From a virus: a stretch of 20,984 nt of DNA. The stretch is from positions 1 to 20,984 of IMG/VR virus record IMGVR_UViG_3300046010_006940. One strand, given 5' to 3'. Positions 6,429 to 12,555 of the stretch are shown here, piece by piece. The position numbers and the translations under genes were made by a program. Each line of letters begins with the position of its first letter. The stretch's first letter is position 1. Below the pieces are notes generated by a model, which was not told the DNA's origin, made no database searches, and worked only from the letters and a program-made list of their open reading frames with translations.

Positions 6429-6753
6429 AGTAATCGCAATCAGCTTCCATACATCACTGGAATATCGCGACCACATCTATCGACGCGTCATTAACGAACG
6501 CAGTTACGGAGCAACGGCGGGCGATTCGTTCTGGATGGGGTACGGCGATTACGACGAGGTCGACCAGTTTGCGAGGTATCGAGACGACGAACGCGAGCCA
6601 ATTACAAATCCGTTGTGGCGAGCACGAATTGAAAAAGCCCGAAAGTTTCGGGAAGACAATGATTCGATGTGGAGAGTTCGAGATATGGCGGCAGCGTTGC
6701 GGCCATCAGTGGTGAAGGCATTTTTGAGGGCGTTGAATAATGGCGAAAGCTGA
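6421..6753 (+). CDS. Hypothetical acidic/aromatic protein (110 aa)
   Basis: The ATG at 6421 overlaps the end of the RusA gene by 8 bases; an upstream TTG is not needed. The N-terminal half is rich in Tyr, Asp and Arg (for example GYGDYDEVDQFARYRDDE), and the C-terminal half is helical. There is no membrane segment, cysteine pattern or motif I recognise. The position between the resolvase and the 333-aa putative recombination protein suggests a role in DNA metabolism, but the sequence itself does not show it. Confidence 0.7.
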   Translation: MDEVIAISFHTSLEYRDHIYRRVINERSYGATAGDSFWMGYGDYDEVDQFARYRDDEREPITNPLWRARIEKARKFREDNDSMWRVRDMAAALRPSVVKAFLRALNNGES

Positions 6754-7741
6754 ATTGATACTTACCGAGGAACAGGCGATTAAGTTTGGGCAGGCGTTGC
6801 AGACTCCTCTGGTTGCCATTGCAAGGACGGCTGAGCTGTCTCGGCTGCATGGCGACACCGTCGCAAGCCTGTATCGAGTTGCGGCGTTGAAGGAGTTTCG
6901 GAAAGTCGTATCTGCGGAAGAGATTAAAGCTCTGATTGTCGCAGCGGCTGGTGACGGCTACGAGGTTGCGGAGTCCGACAAGTTTAAGATTCCGGATGAG
7001 ATTAAGCTAGAAGGGGCTGTACGTGCGATGCAGAAAGGCTATCTGTTGAGCGATGAAGCTGGGCCGCATTTCACGGTGATTCTCGGAAAGGGCGGCGTGT
7101 CGGTCTTGATCAAGGAAGCTGGCCACCGTCACAAGTTGCGTCGCGCTGGATGCAAAAACGTTGACGTCGTCGCAGCGGCCACAAAGATGCGGCCACGTCC
7201 AAACGCTGGCGGAAAGTTTGACATGATCGTCGAAGGCCGGGCATCTTGCGTGCTTAATGGTGAAATAATTGAAGTGCATCGTGGGGAGGACCTGCCAATC
7301 ATTCTGCCATGCTACGAAACAGACGGGCCTGACGGGCACGAGGCGAAAGCTCGGCGGCGGTTACTTCGAGATCTTTGGGCAAAGGTGTCTGGAGACTTTG
7401 AACCAATTGAACTGGATGAGGTCGACAGCGAATCACAGGTCGAGCAGGTTCGATCAGCAGCGGCCGTAATCGAACAGAAGACAGTCGCAGAACCATCCGA
7501 AACCGAAAAGCACGAGCCATCACTGGCACGTATCCGCAAGATTCTGGGCGACAACCCGGACCAGTTGACGTTCGTTGAGTCGGTCTGGAATGAAATCGCA
7601 GCGGCGAAGACTCAGGAGAAACTGGAAGAGGCTGGGAAGGAGCTGGCTGCGATGAAAGCCAGCGTAAGTCAGCAAGTGCTGTCACTGGTGCGGCCATACT
7701 ATCAGGCTCGGCAGGCAGAGTTGAAAGGCGGTGCGGCATGA
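6740..7741 (+). CDS. Putative phage recombination protein (RecT-like annealing protein suspected)
   Basis: The 333-aa product has a central domain (about 85-220) with strand-rich segments such as FTVILGKGGVSVLIKEAG and GKFDMIVEGRASC, ending in a basic helix EAKARRRLLRDLWAKVSGD. This order, compact strands followed by an A-K-x-R-R-x-L-x-D-L helix, resembles single-strand annealing proteins of the RecT/Erf type. The neighbouring resolvase and replication genes fit that reading. A low-complexity acidic linker (about 222-260) precedes a C-terminal helical region. I see no diagnostic catalytic motif, so the assignment rests on general resemblance and context. A different nucleic-acid-binding function is possible. 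Confidence 0.7.
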   Translation: MAKAELILTEEQAIKFGQALQTPLVAIARTAELSRLHGDTVASLYRVAALKEFRKVVSAEEIKALIVAAAGDGYEVAESDKFKIPDEIKLEGAVRAMQKGYLLSDEAGPHFTVILGKGGVSVLIKEAGHRHKLRRAGCKNVDVVAAATKMRPRPNAGGKFDMIVEGRASCVLNGEIIEVHRGEDLPIILPCYETDGPDGHEAKARRRLLRDLWAKVSGDFEPIELDEVDSESQVEQVRSAAAVIEQKTVAEPSETEKHEPSLARIRKILGDNPDQLTFVESVWNEIAAAKTQEKLEEAGKELAAMKASVSQQVLSLVRPYYQARQAELKGGAA

Positions 7742-7947
7742 GCGGCATCACCATTGGCCCGGATGGCAACGTGGAGTTATCACAGCGGCCATCAGACAAG
7801 CCAGTTGATTACCTGATCGTTCTTCGTGCGTCGCTCAATGCTGCACAGGCTGCAGAATTTGAGGACTGCGAGGAAGTGATTCTGCGACATCCGAAAGAGC
7901 CTGCGTTGCTGCGGGCAAAGGTCAAAGGCGTGGAGGTGATTCGATGA
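7738..7947 (+). CDS. Hypothetical protein (69 aa)
   Basis: It starts with an ATGA overlap on the putative recombination gene and ends with an ATGA overlap on the next frame, which strongly suggests a translated link in the operon. The middle of the product (about 24-62) alternates strands and helices: DYLIVLRASL, then an acidic helix, then EEVILRHP and LLRAKVKGVEV. This could be a small alpha/beta fold. No cysteines in metal-binding spacing, no membrane segment and no family recognised. Confidence 0.65.
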   Translation: MSGITIGPDGNVELSQRPSDKPVDYLIVLRASLNAAQAAEFEDCEEVILRHPKEPALLRAKVKGVEVIR

Positions 7948-8141
7948 CCAAACGCAAAACACGATTTCACGACGAGTGGTTTGCGGTCTATGGCTATGAA
8001 ATGCCTCCACACGTTGAGCGATTGCCGATCGGGCAGATTCAGGAAGCGATTGAGTTTGGCAGAAAGAAACATCGGCCTGTTACCGAGACGAGTGGGAATG
8101 ATGATTCGATGACCGAATGGGATGCACACAAGCAACACTGA
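7944..8141 (+). CDS. Hypothetical protein (65 aa)
   Basis: Coupled to the previous gene by ATGA. The product is hydrophilic, with a basic N-terminus (MTKRKTRFHDEW) and a central PIGQIQEAIEFGRKKHR helix; the C-terminal third is rich in Ser, Asn and Asp. No domain is recognised. It is followed by a 31-bp gap before the next well-supported start. Small size and tight packing are typical of phage early-region accessory proteins. Confidence 0.6.
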   Translation: MTKRKTRFHDEWFAVYGYEMPPHVERLPIGQIQEAIEFGRKKHRPVTETSGNDDSMTEWDAHKQH

Positions 8142-8172
8142 TATGAGGGCGAGGACAACAAAGGGATTTGAT

Positions 8173-8547
8173 ATGAAAAAAAGACTTTTACGACATGCGG
8201 AAATCGCTCCGTGCATGCTTGGCTGCAACGCCGTAGTTATGCGGCTCTTACAGCAACAACTGAAGTTCGATCGAGCGGCAAATGCCTATCGGAAAGAGCA
8301 CGGCGAGCGTTCAATGGAGATCGATATCGACTTGGTGGAAATAGTCGCGGATATGTACGGAGTGCCACAGGATAACAAAGTGGAAACGAATGCGTCTTTC
8401 TGCGCACTGTGGCCATCAAATGCGTATTGCAGAGACTGGCTACTTCACTGCTGGATGAACGTTGTTGAGGGCAGATGGAGTGTTTTTCGATTCGTTGAAG
8501 AAATTCGCGATGAAGTACACCAGTTACGTTTCAAGGCACTGACATGA
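8173..8547 (+). CDS. Hypothetical protein (124 aa)
   Basis: Three in-frame ATG codons exist (8122, 8143, 8173). The last is chosen because AAAGGG lies 8 bases before it and because the upstream residues look unstructured. The product is helical, contains several Cys and Trp residues (ASFCALWPSNAYCRDWLLHCW) and has no membrane segment. The cysteines are not in CxxC spacing, so a zinc site is not evident. Its end overlaps the next gene as ATGA. No family recognised. Confidence 0.65.
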   Translation: MKKRLLRHAEIAPCMLGCNAVVMRLLQQQLKFDRAANAYRKEHGERSMEIDIDLVEIVADMYGVPQDNKVETNASFCALWPSNAYCRDWLLHCWMNVVEGRWSVFRFVEEIRDEVHQLRFKALT

Positions 8548-8825
8548 GCCATAACCAAAGACTCTACTGGCTTCGCACGCTCGGTTTTACTCCGGAGGAT
8601 TGGGGTGCGGACCTGAAAGAACTGGGGCGCGCGGTTTGCGTCAAAGGCATCCGGCAGGGTCAGCCTGAATCATTCTGGCTTGCTGCTAATGATGGGTCGG
8701 CGGTGGTCCACGGCGAGAACACGCCTGTCAAGACGTGGGAGGAGCTTCAGGCGTGGATTACGGAGCAGCCCGAGGCAAAGAAACCTTTGGCGGCGCAAAG
8801 AAATCTTTTTGGGGATGATGAATGA
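8544..8825 (+). CDS. Small protein with C-terminal sliding-clamp motif
   Basis: The 93-aa product begins with an ATGA overlap. Its last nine residues are QRNLFGDDE; QRNLF (85-89) fits the QxxLF form of the beta-clamp-binding peptide, and such peptides are often found at the very end of a protein as here. The body is a mixed alpha/beta domain with several Trp residues and no catalytic motif recognised. Together with the QLQLF motif of the gene at 4449, it suggests that this phage tethers small proteins to the replication clamp. That function is inference. Confidence 0.65.
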   Translation: MSHNQRLYWLRTLGFTPEDWGADLKELGRAVCVKGIRQGQPESFWLAANDGSAVVHGENTPVKTWEELQAWITEQPEAKKPLAAQRNLFGDDE

Positions 8826-9151
8826 AACTGAAAGCAGCAATGCGGCAATTGGATAAGATGAACCTTGGGCCGGAAGAATACAACTGCAGCTTAATCATGA
8901 TAGGCGTGTGGAAGATCAGCAAAGAGGCCGTTGCCGTGGCTGAATGGATGCGGTTTCCAGTTGATTACGTTTCGGAACGCATCAGGCGTCTGCATGATAG
9001 CGGGATTGTTACGGCCGATGGGATTATGTCAGACTGGAACGACACTGTGACATTCGTTGCGGATATGATGGTGTGTCAGGGGCTCGTGACGAAGAATGGG
9101 AATGTGTATCGGCTCACCGAAGCTGGGCGAGTAGCGGCGTCGAAGGAATGA
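8822..9151 (+). CDS. Winged-helix-like protein (109 aa)
   Basis: Starts with an ATGA overlap and is the last gene of this operon. The pattern fits a small helix-turn-helix or winged-helix protein: helices around SKEAVAVAEWMRFPVDYVSERIRRLHDSGIV, then a second set ending in LVTKNGNVYRLTEAGRVAA. The latter is the typical wing-and-helix ending GLV...YRLTEAGR of MarR-like and PadR-like folds. It might be a transcription regulator or a structural DNA-binding protein. A promoter begins 8 bases after its stop. Confidence 0.65.
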   Translation: MKLKAAMRQLDKMNLGPEEYNCSLIMIGVWKISKEAVAVAEWMRFPVDYVSERIRRLHDSGIVTADGIMSDWNDTVTFVADMMVCQGLVTKNGNVYRLTEAGRVAASKE

Positions 9152-9158
9152 CCTGCCA

Positions 9159-9187
9159 TTGACAATCCCCGCGAAATGAAATAATGT
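9159..9187 (+). promoter_or_regulatory. Promoter of the replication module (TTGACA-17-TAATGT)
   Basis: This is the best promoter in the window: a perfect TTGACA (9159-9164), a 17-bp spacer and TAATGT (9182-9187), with an AT-rich region just before the -10. The word GCCATTGACAA around the -35 is identical to that of the promoter at 14383. Transcription should start near 9194. Confidence 0.7.
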
Positions 9188-9193
9188 GAATCC

Positions 9194-9301
9194 TGCCGTC
9201 AGTCGAGGACAAGCGATTGGCAGCATTAAATTGATATGACAGCCTTCGGGCTTTCTACCCCGCCGTGTTTGGACTTGTCCCCAAATGCGTGCGGGGTTTT
9301 T
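9194..9301 (+). terminator. Leader with UUCG hairpin and intrinsic terminator
   Basis: The leader contains the hairpin AGCC-TTCG-GGCT (9241-9252), the same 12 bases as in the leader at 1693. A terminator follows: ACCCCGC (9257-9263) pairs with GCGGGGT (9291-9297), with an inner TTTGG/CCAAA stem, and a T-run ends at 9301. The next gene starts at 9317. As at 1614 and 4302, the terminator lies between the promoter and the gene start. The CAGTCGAGGAC word in the first part resembles CAGTCGTACGAGGAC in the 4337 leader. Confidence 0.75.
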
Positions 9302-9316
9302 GTTTTTGGATCAATC

Positions 9317-9523
9317 ATGATCATTGAAATACAGACTGGCGACGGGCCGAAGAAAGTTCGCGTTTGCGACTACTGCAAAACGGCGTGCATTCCATACGGC
9401 CGCTACTGTTCAAGCCGATGCTATTACAAGCATCTTGACGCAATGGTGGCGGAGCAAGAGCGGGAACGTGAGCGGCAACTGCAGGAACTCCATGAGTGGG
9501 AGGCTAAACGCAATGGCCGTTAA
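9317..9523 (+). CDS. Zinc-finger-like small protein with charged helix (68 aa)
   Basis: The ATG at 9317 is chosen; a longer frame from 9236 would run through the terminator hairpin. Cysteines at 17 and 20 (CDYC) and at 31 and 35 (CSSRC) form a likely four-cysteine metal site. The last 25 residues are a strongly charged helix rich in Glu and Arg that could be a short coiled coil. No clear purine-rich ribosome binding site is present (GGATCAATC). It lies directly before the replication gene, so DNA-binding is plausible but not shown. Confidence 0.65.
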   Translation: MIIEIQTGDGPKKVRVCDYCKTACIPYGRYCSSRCYYKHLDAMVAEQERERERQLQELHEWEAKRNGR

Positions 9524-9563
9524 ATATTTGAGGCGATGAATATTGAACAGCATTGCGGCATGA

Positions 9564-9621
9564 TGTAAGCTGCTTACAGGGTTTACGGTAAACAAAAGTA
9601 AAACATTGTAAGGGGTTGTAA
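9564..9621 (+). repeat. Iteron-like array of GTAA sites at 10-bp spacing
   Basis: The 97-bp gap before the replication gene contains two perfect inverted repeats, TGTAAGC-T-GCTTACA (9564-9578) and GTTTAC-G-GTAAAC (9581-9593). The GTAA core then recurs at 9588, 9598, 9608 and 9618, exactly 10 bp apart, so all lie on one face of the helix. The last copy overlaps the ATG. This is the pattern of a multi-site protein-binding array, either iterons of an origin or an operator. A related array lies inside the gene. Confidence 0.6.
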
Positions 9622-10457
9622 TGTACGCGAAACTGTTTTCGTCGATCACAGAGTCTTCGCTGTGGTCGGAGCCAAAAGAAGTGCGGTTGCTGTTCGTCAC
9701 GATGCTGGCGAAAGCTGATCAGATGGGTTTCGTCGAGGCGTCGATTCCTGGACTTGCTCGGGTGGCGAACTTGACCGTTGAAGAGACCGAACGCAGCCTT
9801 GAGTGCCTGCAATCTCCTGACAAGTACAGCAAAAACCCTGAGAATGAAGGCCGCCGGGTAATGGTGGTTCCGGGCGGTTTCGTCCTGCTCAATTACGAGG
9901 ACTATCGCGCACGGCGAAGCACTGAGGAGCGGCGTGAGTACATGCGTGAGTACATGCGTGAGTACCGTAAACCCGCTGTAAACGATGTAAAACGCGGTAA
10001 GCCACAGTTAGCCCAAGCAGAAGCAGAAGCAGAAGCAGAAGCAGAAGCAGAAGCAGAAGCAGAAGCAAAAAAGAAAACAAGGAAGAGTTCGTCTTCTCAA
10101 TCAACAATGCACGAATCGGTTCTTTCAACTTTCAATGCAGCGTTTGGGTGTAATTGCAGGTTGACTGATTCACGAAAAAAGGCATTGAACGCAAGGCTCG
10201 GAGATGACTGGTGGGCCGATCACTGGAAAGAGGCAATCGAGATCGGAAGCAAGTCGCCATTCCTCCGGGGCGAAAACGATCGCGGCTGGAAAATCGACTT
10301 TGAGTTTTTCCTGAAGCCTGAAACCGTGACGAAGATCATCGAGGGGAAATACTCTCCAGTGCAGCCAAAGAAAAAAGATCCGTTTCCATTCGACCTGAAC
10401 AACCCAGCATCAAAAGCCGAATTGGAAAAGCTGTTCCTTGACGGGCTGCACACATGA
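9621..10457 (+). CDS. Phage replication initiator / helicase-loader-like protein
   Basis: The 278-aa product has the architecture of phage replication proteins of the lambda O or DnaD type. An N-terminal winged-helix region (about 1-95) includes FVEASIPGLARVANLTVEETERSLECL. A basic REYMREYMREYR segment and an (Ala-Glu)8 linker follow. The C-terminal domain (about 165-250) has WWADHWKEAIEIGSKSPFLRG and FEFFLKPETVTKIIEGKY, a pattern typical of these proteins. It probably binds the origin and recruits the helicase encoded two genes downstream. Iteron-like sites lie before and inside the gene. Its end overlaps the primase gene as ATGA. Confidence 0.85.
   Translation: MYAKLFSSITESSLWSEPKEVRLLFVTMLAKADQMGFVEASIPGLARVANLTVEETERSLECLQSPDKYSKNPENEGRRVMVVPGGFVLLNYEDYRARRSTEERREYMREYMREYRKPAVNDVKRGKPQLAQAEAEAEAEAEAEAEAEAKKKTRKSSSSQSTMHESVLSTFNAAFGCNCRLTDSRKKALNARLGDDWWADHWKEAIEIGSKSPFLRGENDRGWKIDFEFFLKPETVTKIIEGKYSPVQPKKKDPFPFDLNNPASKAELEKLFLDGLHT
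9934..10002 (+). repeat. Tandem repeats and second GTAAAC array inside the replication gene
   Basis: A 12-bp unit GTGAGTACATGC occurs at 9934 and 9946, with a partial third copy at 9958. It is followed at once by GTAAAC (9967), GTAAAC (9978), GTAAAAC (9987) and GTAAGC (9997), spaced 9 to 11 bp apart. The first repeat also encodes an REYM peptide repeat, so protein-level selection could explain it. The second array matches the sites before the gene and is harder to explain by coding alone. The layout recalls the lambda origin inside gene O. Confidence 0.55.
10017..10064 (+). repeat. (GCAGAA)8 hexanucleotide microsatellite
   Basis: Eight perfect tandem copies of GCAGAA encode (Ala-Glu)8. The tract is followed by more purines (GCAAAAAAGAAAAC), so one strand is almost free of T. 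Because the unit is a multiple of three, copy-number change would alter linker length without a frameshift. The purine bias next to the GTAAAC array could also help strand opening. Confidence 0.9.
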
Positions 10458-10972
10458 TTGAACCAGATTTTTCAAAAGTACCGGCCGAACTGATCGATCG
10501 TCGCCAATGGGTTCTGTGGCGGCTGATAATTCGCGACGGAAAAGAGGCTAAGGTTCCTTGGTCAGTGTACGACTATGCAGCAAGCTCGACTGATCCCGAT
10601 ACTTGGCACGAATACGAGTGCGTCGTGATGCGGTACCGGCCCGGCTACCACGCTGGAATCGGTTTTGTCTTTGCCGATGGCGATGGATTCGCAGGGATCG
10701 ACCTGGACTCCTGCAGGCATCCAGAAAGCGGCCTGATAGCTCCATGGGCTCAGCAGTGGCTGGACAAGTCGGAAGATGCGTACGCTGAAGTCAGCCCGTC
10801 AGAAACCGGAATCAAGATTTGGGTCAGGTCGGAAATGAAACTCGACAAGGGCCGGAACATCAAGATCGACGAAGAACCGCTGGTGCCAGGTAAGAAACCC
10901 GGCATCGAAATTTACACACACGGCAGGTATTTTGCTGTCACTGGCAAGCGGCTGAAGGATTTTGCACGATGA
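10454..10972 (+). CDS. Primase-polymerase (prim-pol) domain protein
   Basis: The 172-aa product consists of little more than the N-terminal bifunctional primase/polymerase domain found in many phage and plasmid primases. Seen are RRQWVLWRL (16-24), KVPWSVYDYAASSTDPDTW (33-51), GIGFVFADGDGFAGIDLDSC with the metal-binding DLD at 83-85, SPSETGIKIWV (114-124) and IEIYTHGRYFAVTG (151-164). It would make RNA or DNA primers for phage replication. In relatives this domain is usually fused to a C-terminal domain and helicase; here it ends at residue 172 and the remaining domains are on the next, ATGA-coupled gene. Confidence 0.87.
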   Translation: MIEPDFSKVPAELIDRRQWVLWRLIIRDGKEAKVPWSVYDYAASSTDPDTWHEYECVVMRYRPGYHAGIGFVFADGDGFAGIDLDSCRHPESGLIAPWAQQWLDKSEDAYAEVSPSETGIKIWVRSEMKLDKGRNIKIDEEPLVPGKKPGIEIYTHGRYFAVTGKRLKDFAR

Positions 10973-12261
10973 GTTCTGGAGATGCACTGATAACGGCCGT
11001 GCTGGAAACCTACGGAGCGGCACAACCACTGGAGTACCATCACCAGCGAGACTTTCGCTCTGAAGATGCTGTTGTTGAGCGTGCTGCAAAGTACGTCGAA
11101 AAGATGCCTCCGGCAGTTTCTGGCGAAAATGGCCACGCAAAGACGTACCACGTAGCCTGCGTTCTGGTTAAAGGCTTTGAGCTTTCGACCGATCAGGCCA
11201 TGAGCATCCTGAAAGAGTACAACGGACGATGTGACCCACCGTGGTCTGATCACGAATTGCAGCACAAACTGGACGACGCACAACGGGCCACTGGGCAAAG
11301 CGGATATTTGCGAAACGCGAAACCGGAACGATGGGATTCTGTCAACGTCCCTCAGTACGCTGAGCCAAAGAAAAAAACAAAGCCTGCAGAAAAAGTAGAA
11401 CGATCAAAACCAACGCGGCGTAGTCTTCGTGACGCTGTCAAGCAGTCGATTGAGCATTCAGCGACAGGAAAAAAAAACCTGATCGACCTCGGTATTCCGG
11501 CTCTGAATCGGGCAATCGGCGGCGGGGCTGAGTTCGGCGAAATGATCATGATTGCTGCGAGGCCATCACACGGGAAATCAGCTATGGCTTTGCAAATGAT
11601 CGACCAGATGACGAGCGATGGAATCAAGTGTGCTTTTTTCTCTGAGGAAATGAATTCCTTGACGGTCGGGAAAAGGGTGTTGCAGTTCGTTGTGGCAACT
11701 CCAGAAACGATGTGGAACGCAAACCGGCAAAAACTTGAACACGATGTAGAAACGCATTTTCGCGAACGGGCAGAATGCGAGGTTATTGAAAATTGCCGAA
11801 CGGCGGAACGTGTAGCCGAAGAAATTCGCGAACTGGCAGCACAGGGTGTGAAGGCAGTTGTGGTTGATTATGTGCAGTTGCTGTCGAGTTCCGGAAACCG
11901 TTTTGAGACAGTGACAGCAAACAGCGTGATACTGCGAAAGGCATGCACTGAAACTGGCGTGCTGCTGATCGTTCTAGCCCAAATGTCGCGAGCAATTGAG
12001 GGCCGGGATTCATTTATTCCGAAAACGTCAGACCTTCGCGAGTCCGGGCAGCTGGAACAGGACGCAGACGTTTTGCTGTTCCTCGTTTGGCCGTGGAAAT
12101 TGAACAGCGAAAAGCCGCGAGATGAATACTTAGTGTTTGTCGCAAAGAACAGGAACAGGGAAATCGTTGACGTATGTGTGCAGTGCCGATTCGATCCTGC
12201 TCGCCAGAAGATTACAGGAGCGGGGCCAGAGGAAGAAAACTACGGATGGACAAATCTTTGA
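10969..12261 (+). CDS. DnaB-type replicative helicase with N-terminal primase-C-terminal-like domain
   Basis: The 430-aa product unwinds DNA at the fork. Residues about 36-110 (AAKYVEKMPPAVSGENGH...GRCDPPWSDHELQHK) match the small helical domain that normally follows a prim-pol domain. After a Lys-rich linker (about 130-150) comes a RecA-fold helicase: Walker A ARPSHGKS (197-204), FFSEEM (223-228), Walker B VVVDYVQLL (297-305), LAQMSR (336-341), DLRESGQLEQDADVLL (355-370) and the arginine-finger region KNRNREI (393-399). The usual DnaB N-terminal domain is absent. A promoter overlaps its stop codon. Confidence 0.9.
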   Translation: MSSGDALITAVLETYGAAQPLEYHHQRDFRSEDAVVERAAKYVEKMPPAVSGENGHAKTYHVACVLVKGFELSTDQAMSILKEYNGRCDPPWSDHELQHKLDDAQRATGQSGYLRNAKPERWDSVNVPQYAEPKKKTKPAEKVERSKPTRRSLRDAVKQSIEHSATGKKNLIDLGIPALNRAIGGGAEFGEMIMIAARPSHGKSAMALQMIDQMTSDGIKCAFFSEEMNSLTVGKRVLQFVVATPETMWNANRQKLEHDVETHFRERAECEVIENCRTAERVAEEIRELAAQGVKAVVVDYVQLLSSSGNRFETVTANSVILRKACTETGVLLIVLAQMSRAIEGRDSFIPKTSDLRESGQLEQDADVLLFLVWPWKLNSEKPRDEYLVFVAKNRNREIVDVCVQCRFDPARQKITGAGPEEENYGWTNL

Positions 12262-12291
12262 CATTGACACCCCAAAACACGGTGATACCAT
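12258..12291 (+). promoter_or_regulatory. Promoter overlapping the helicase stop (double TTGACA)
   Basis: TTGACA occurs twice in tandem (12258-12263 and 12264-12269); the first contains the helicase TGA stop. TACCAT (12286-12291) lies 16 bp after the second box and resembles the TACCGT -10 at 14406. Transcription would start at about 12298, only a couple of bases before the next ATG, giving an almost leaderless mRNA. Confidence 0.55.
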
Positions 12292-12299
12292 AAACCGCC

Positions 12300-12470
12300 A
12301 TGAAACGAAAACCAAAGAAACGCGGCCCAAAGCCAAAGCCCGAGGCAGACAAGGTCGCGAAGATTAAGATCAGCATCACGAAACGCAGGCTGGCGATTGT
12401 GGATCAGCGCGGGCCGAATCGGTCGGCAGCGATTGGGGCGTTGATTGATGAGGCAGCAAACGAGGAATGA
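12300..12470 (+). CDS. Ribbon-helix-helix DNA-binding protein (56 aa)
   Basis: The ATG at 12300 opens a 56-codon frame with a basic N-terminal tail (MKRKPKKRGPKPKPE), then KIKISITKRRLAIVDQ, a strand-like segment running into a helix. The ending NRSAAIGALIDEAANEE carries the (N/S)RSxxIxxLIxEA helix typical of CopG/Arc-type repressors. Such proteins bind as dimers and often control their own promoter, here directly upstream. No ribosome binding site fits in the 9 bases between the -10 box and the ATG, which agrees with leaderless initiation. It is a likely regulator of the downstream small genes; targets are unknown. Confidence 0.72.
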   Translation: MKRKPKKRGPKPKPEADKVAKIKISITKRRLAIVDQRGPNRSAAIGALIDEAANEE

Positions 12471-12471
12471 A

Positions 12472-12486
12472 CATCCGCTGTTCATG
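12472..12486 (+). repeat. 15-bp direct repeat CATCCGCTGTTCATG, first copy
   Basis: The same 15 bases occur again at 12772-12786, exactly 300 bp downstream, each in a gap after a stop codon. In this copy the arms ATGAACA and TGTTCAT form a perfect 7-bp hairpin around TCCGC. Its core TCCGCTG, or the complement CAGCGGA, recurs in other gaps of this region. Confidence 0.6.
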
Positions 12487-12555
12487 GCGGCATGAAAAAA
12501 AACATTGGGGTTTGGTTCAAAAAGTGGTATCGCTGTTGTTTTTGGGAGATTGGAA

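Noticed and set aside
9236-9316. N-terminal extension of the 9317 gene from ATG 9236
   Set aside because: The extension is translated from the UUCG hairpin and terminator, which explain those bases better.
9889-10128. Minus-strand frame with a poly-leucine tract
   Set aside because: It is the mirror of the GCAGAA repeat in the replication gene; a pure repeat read backwards gives leucine runs without meaning.
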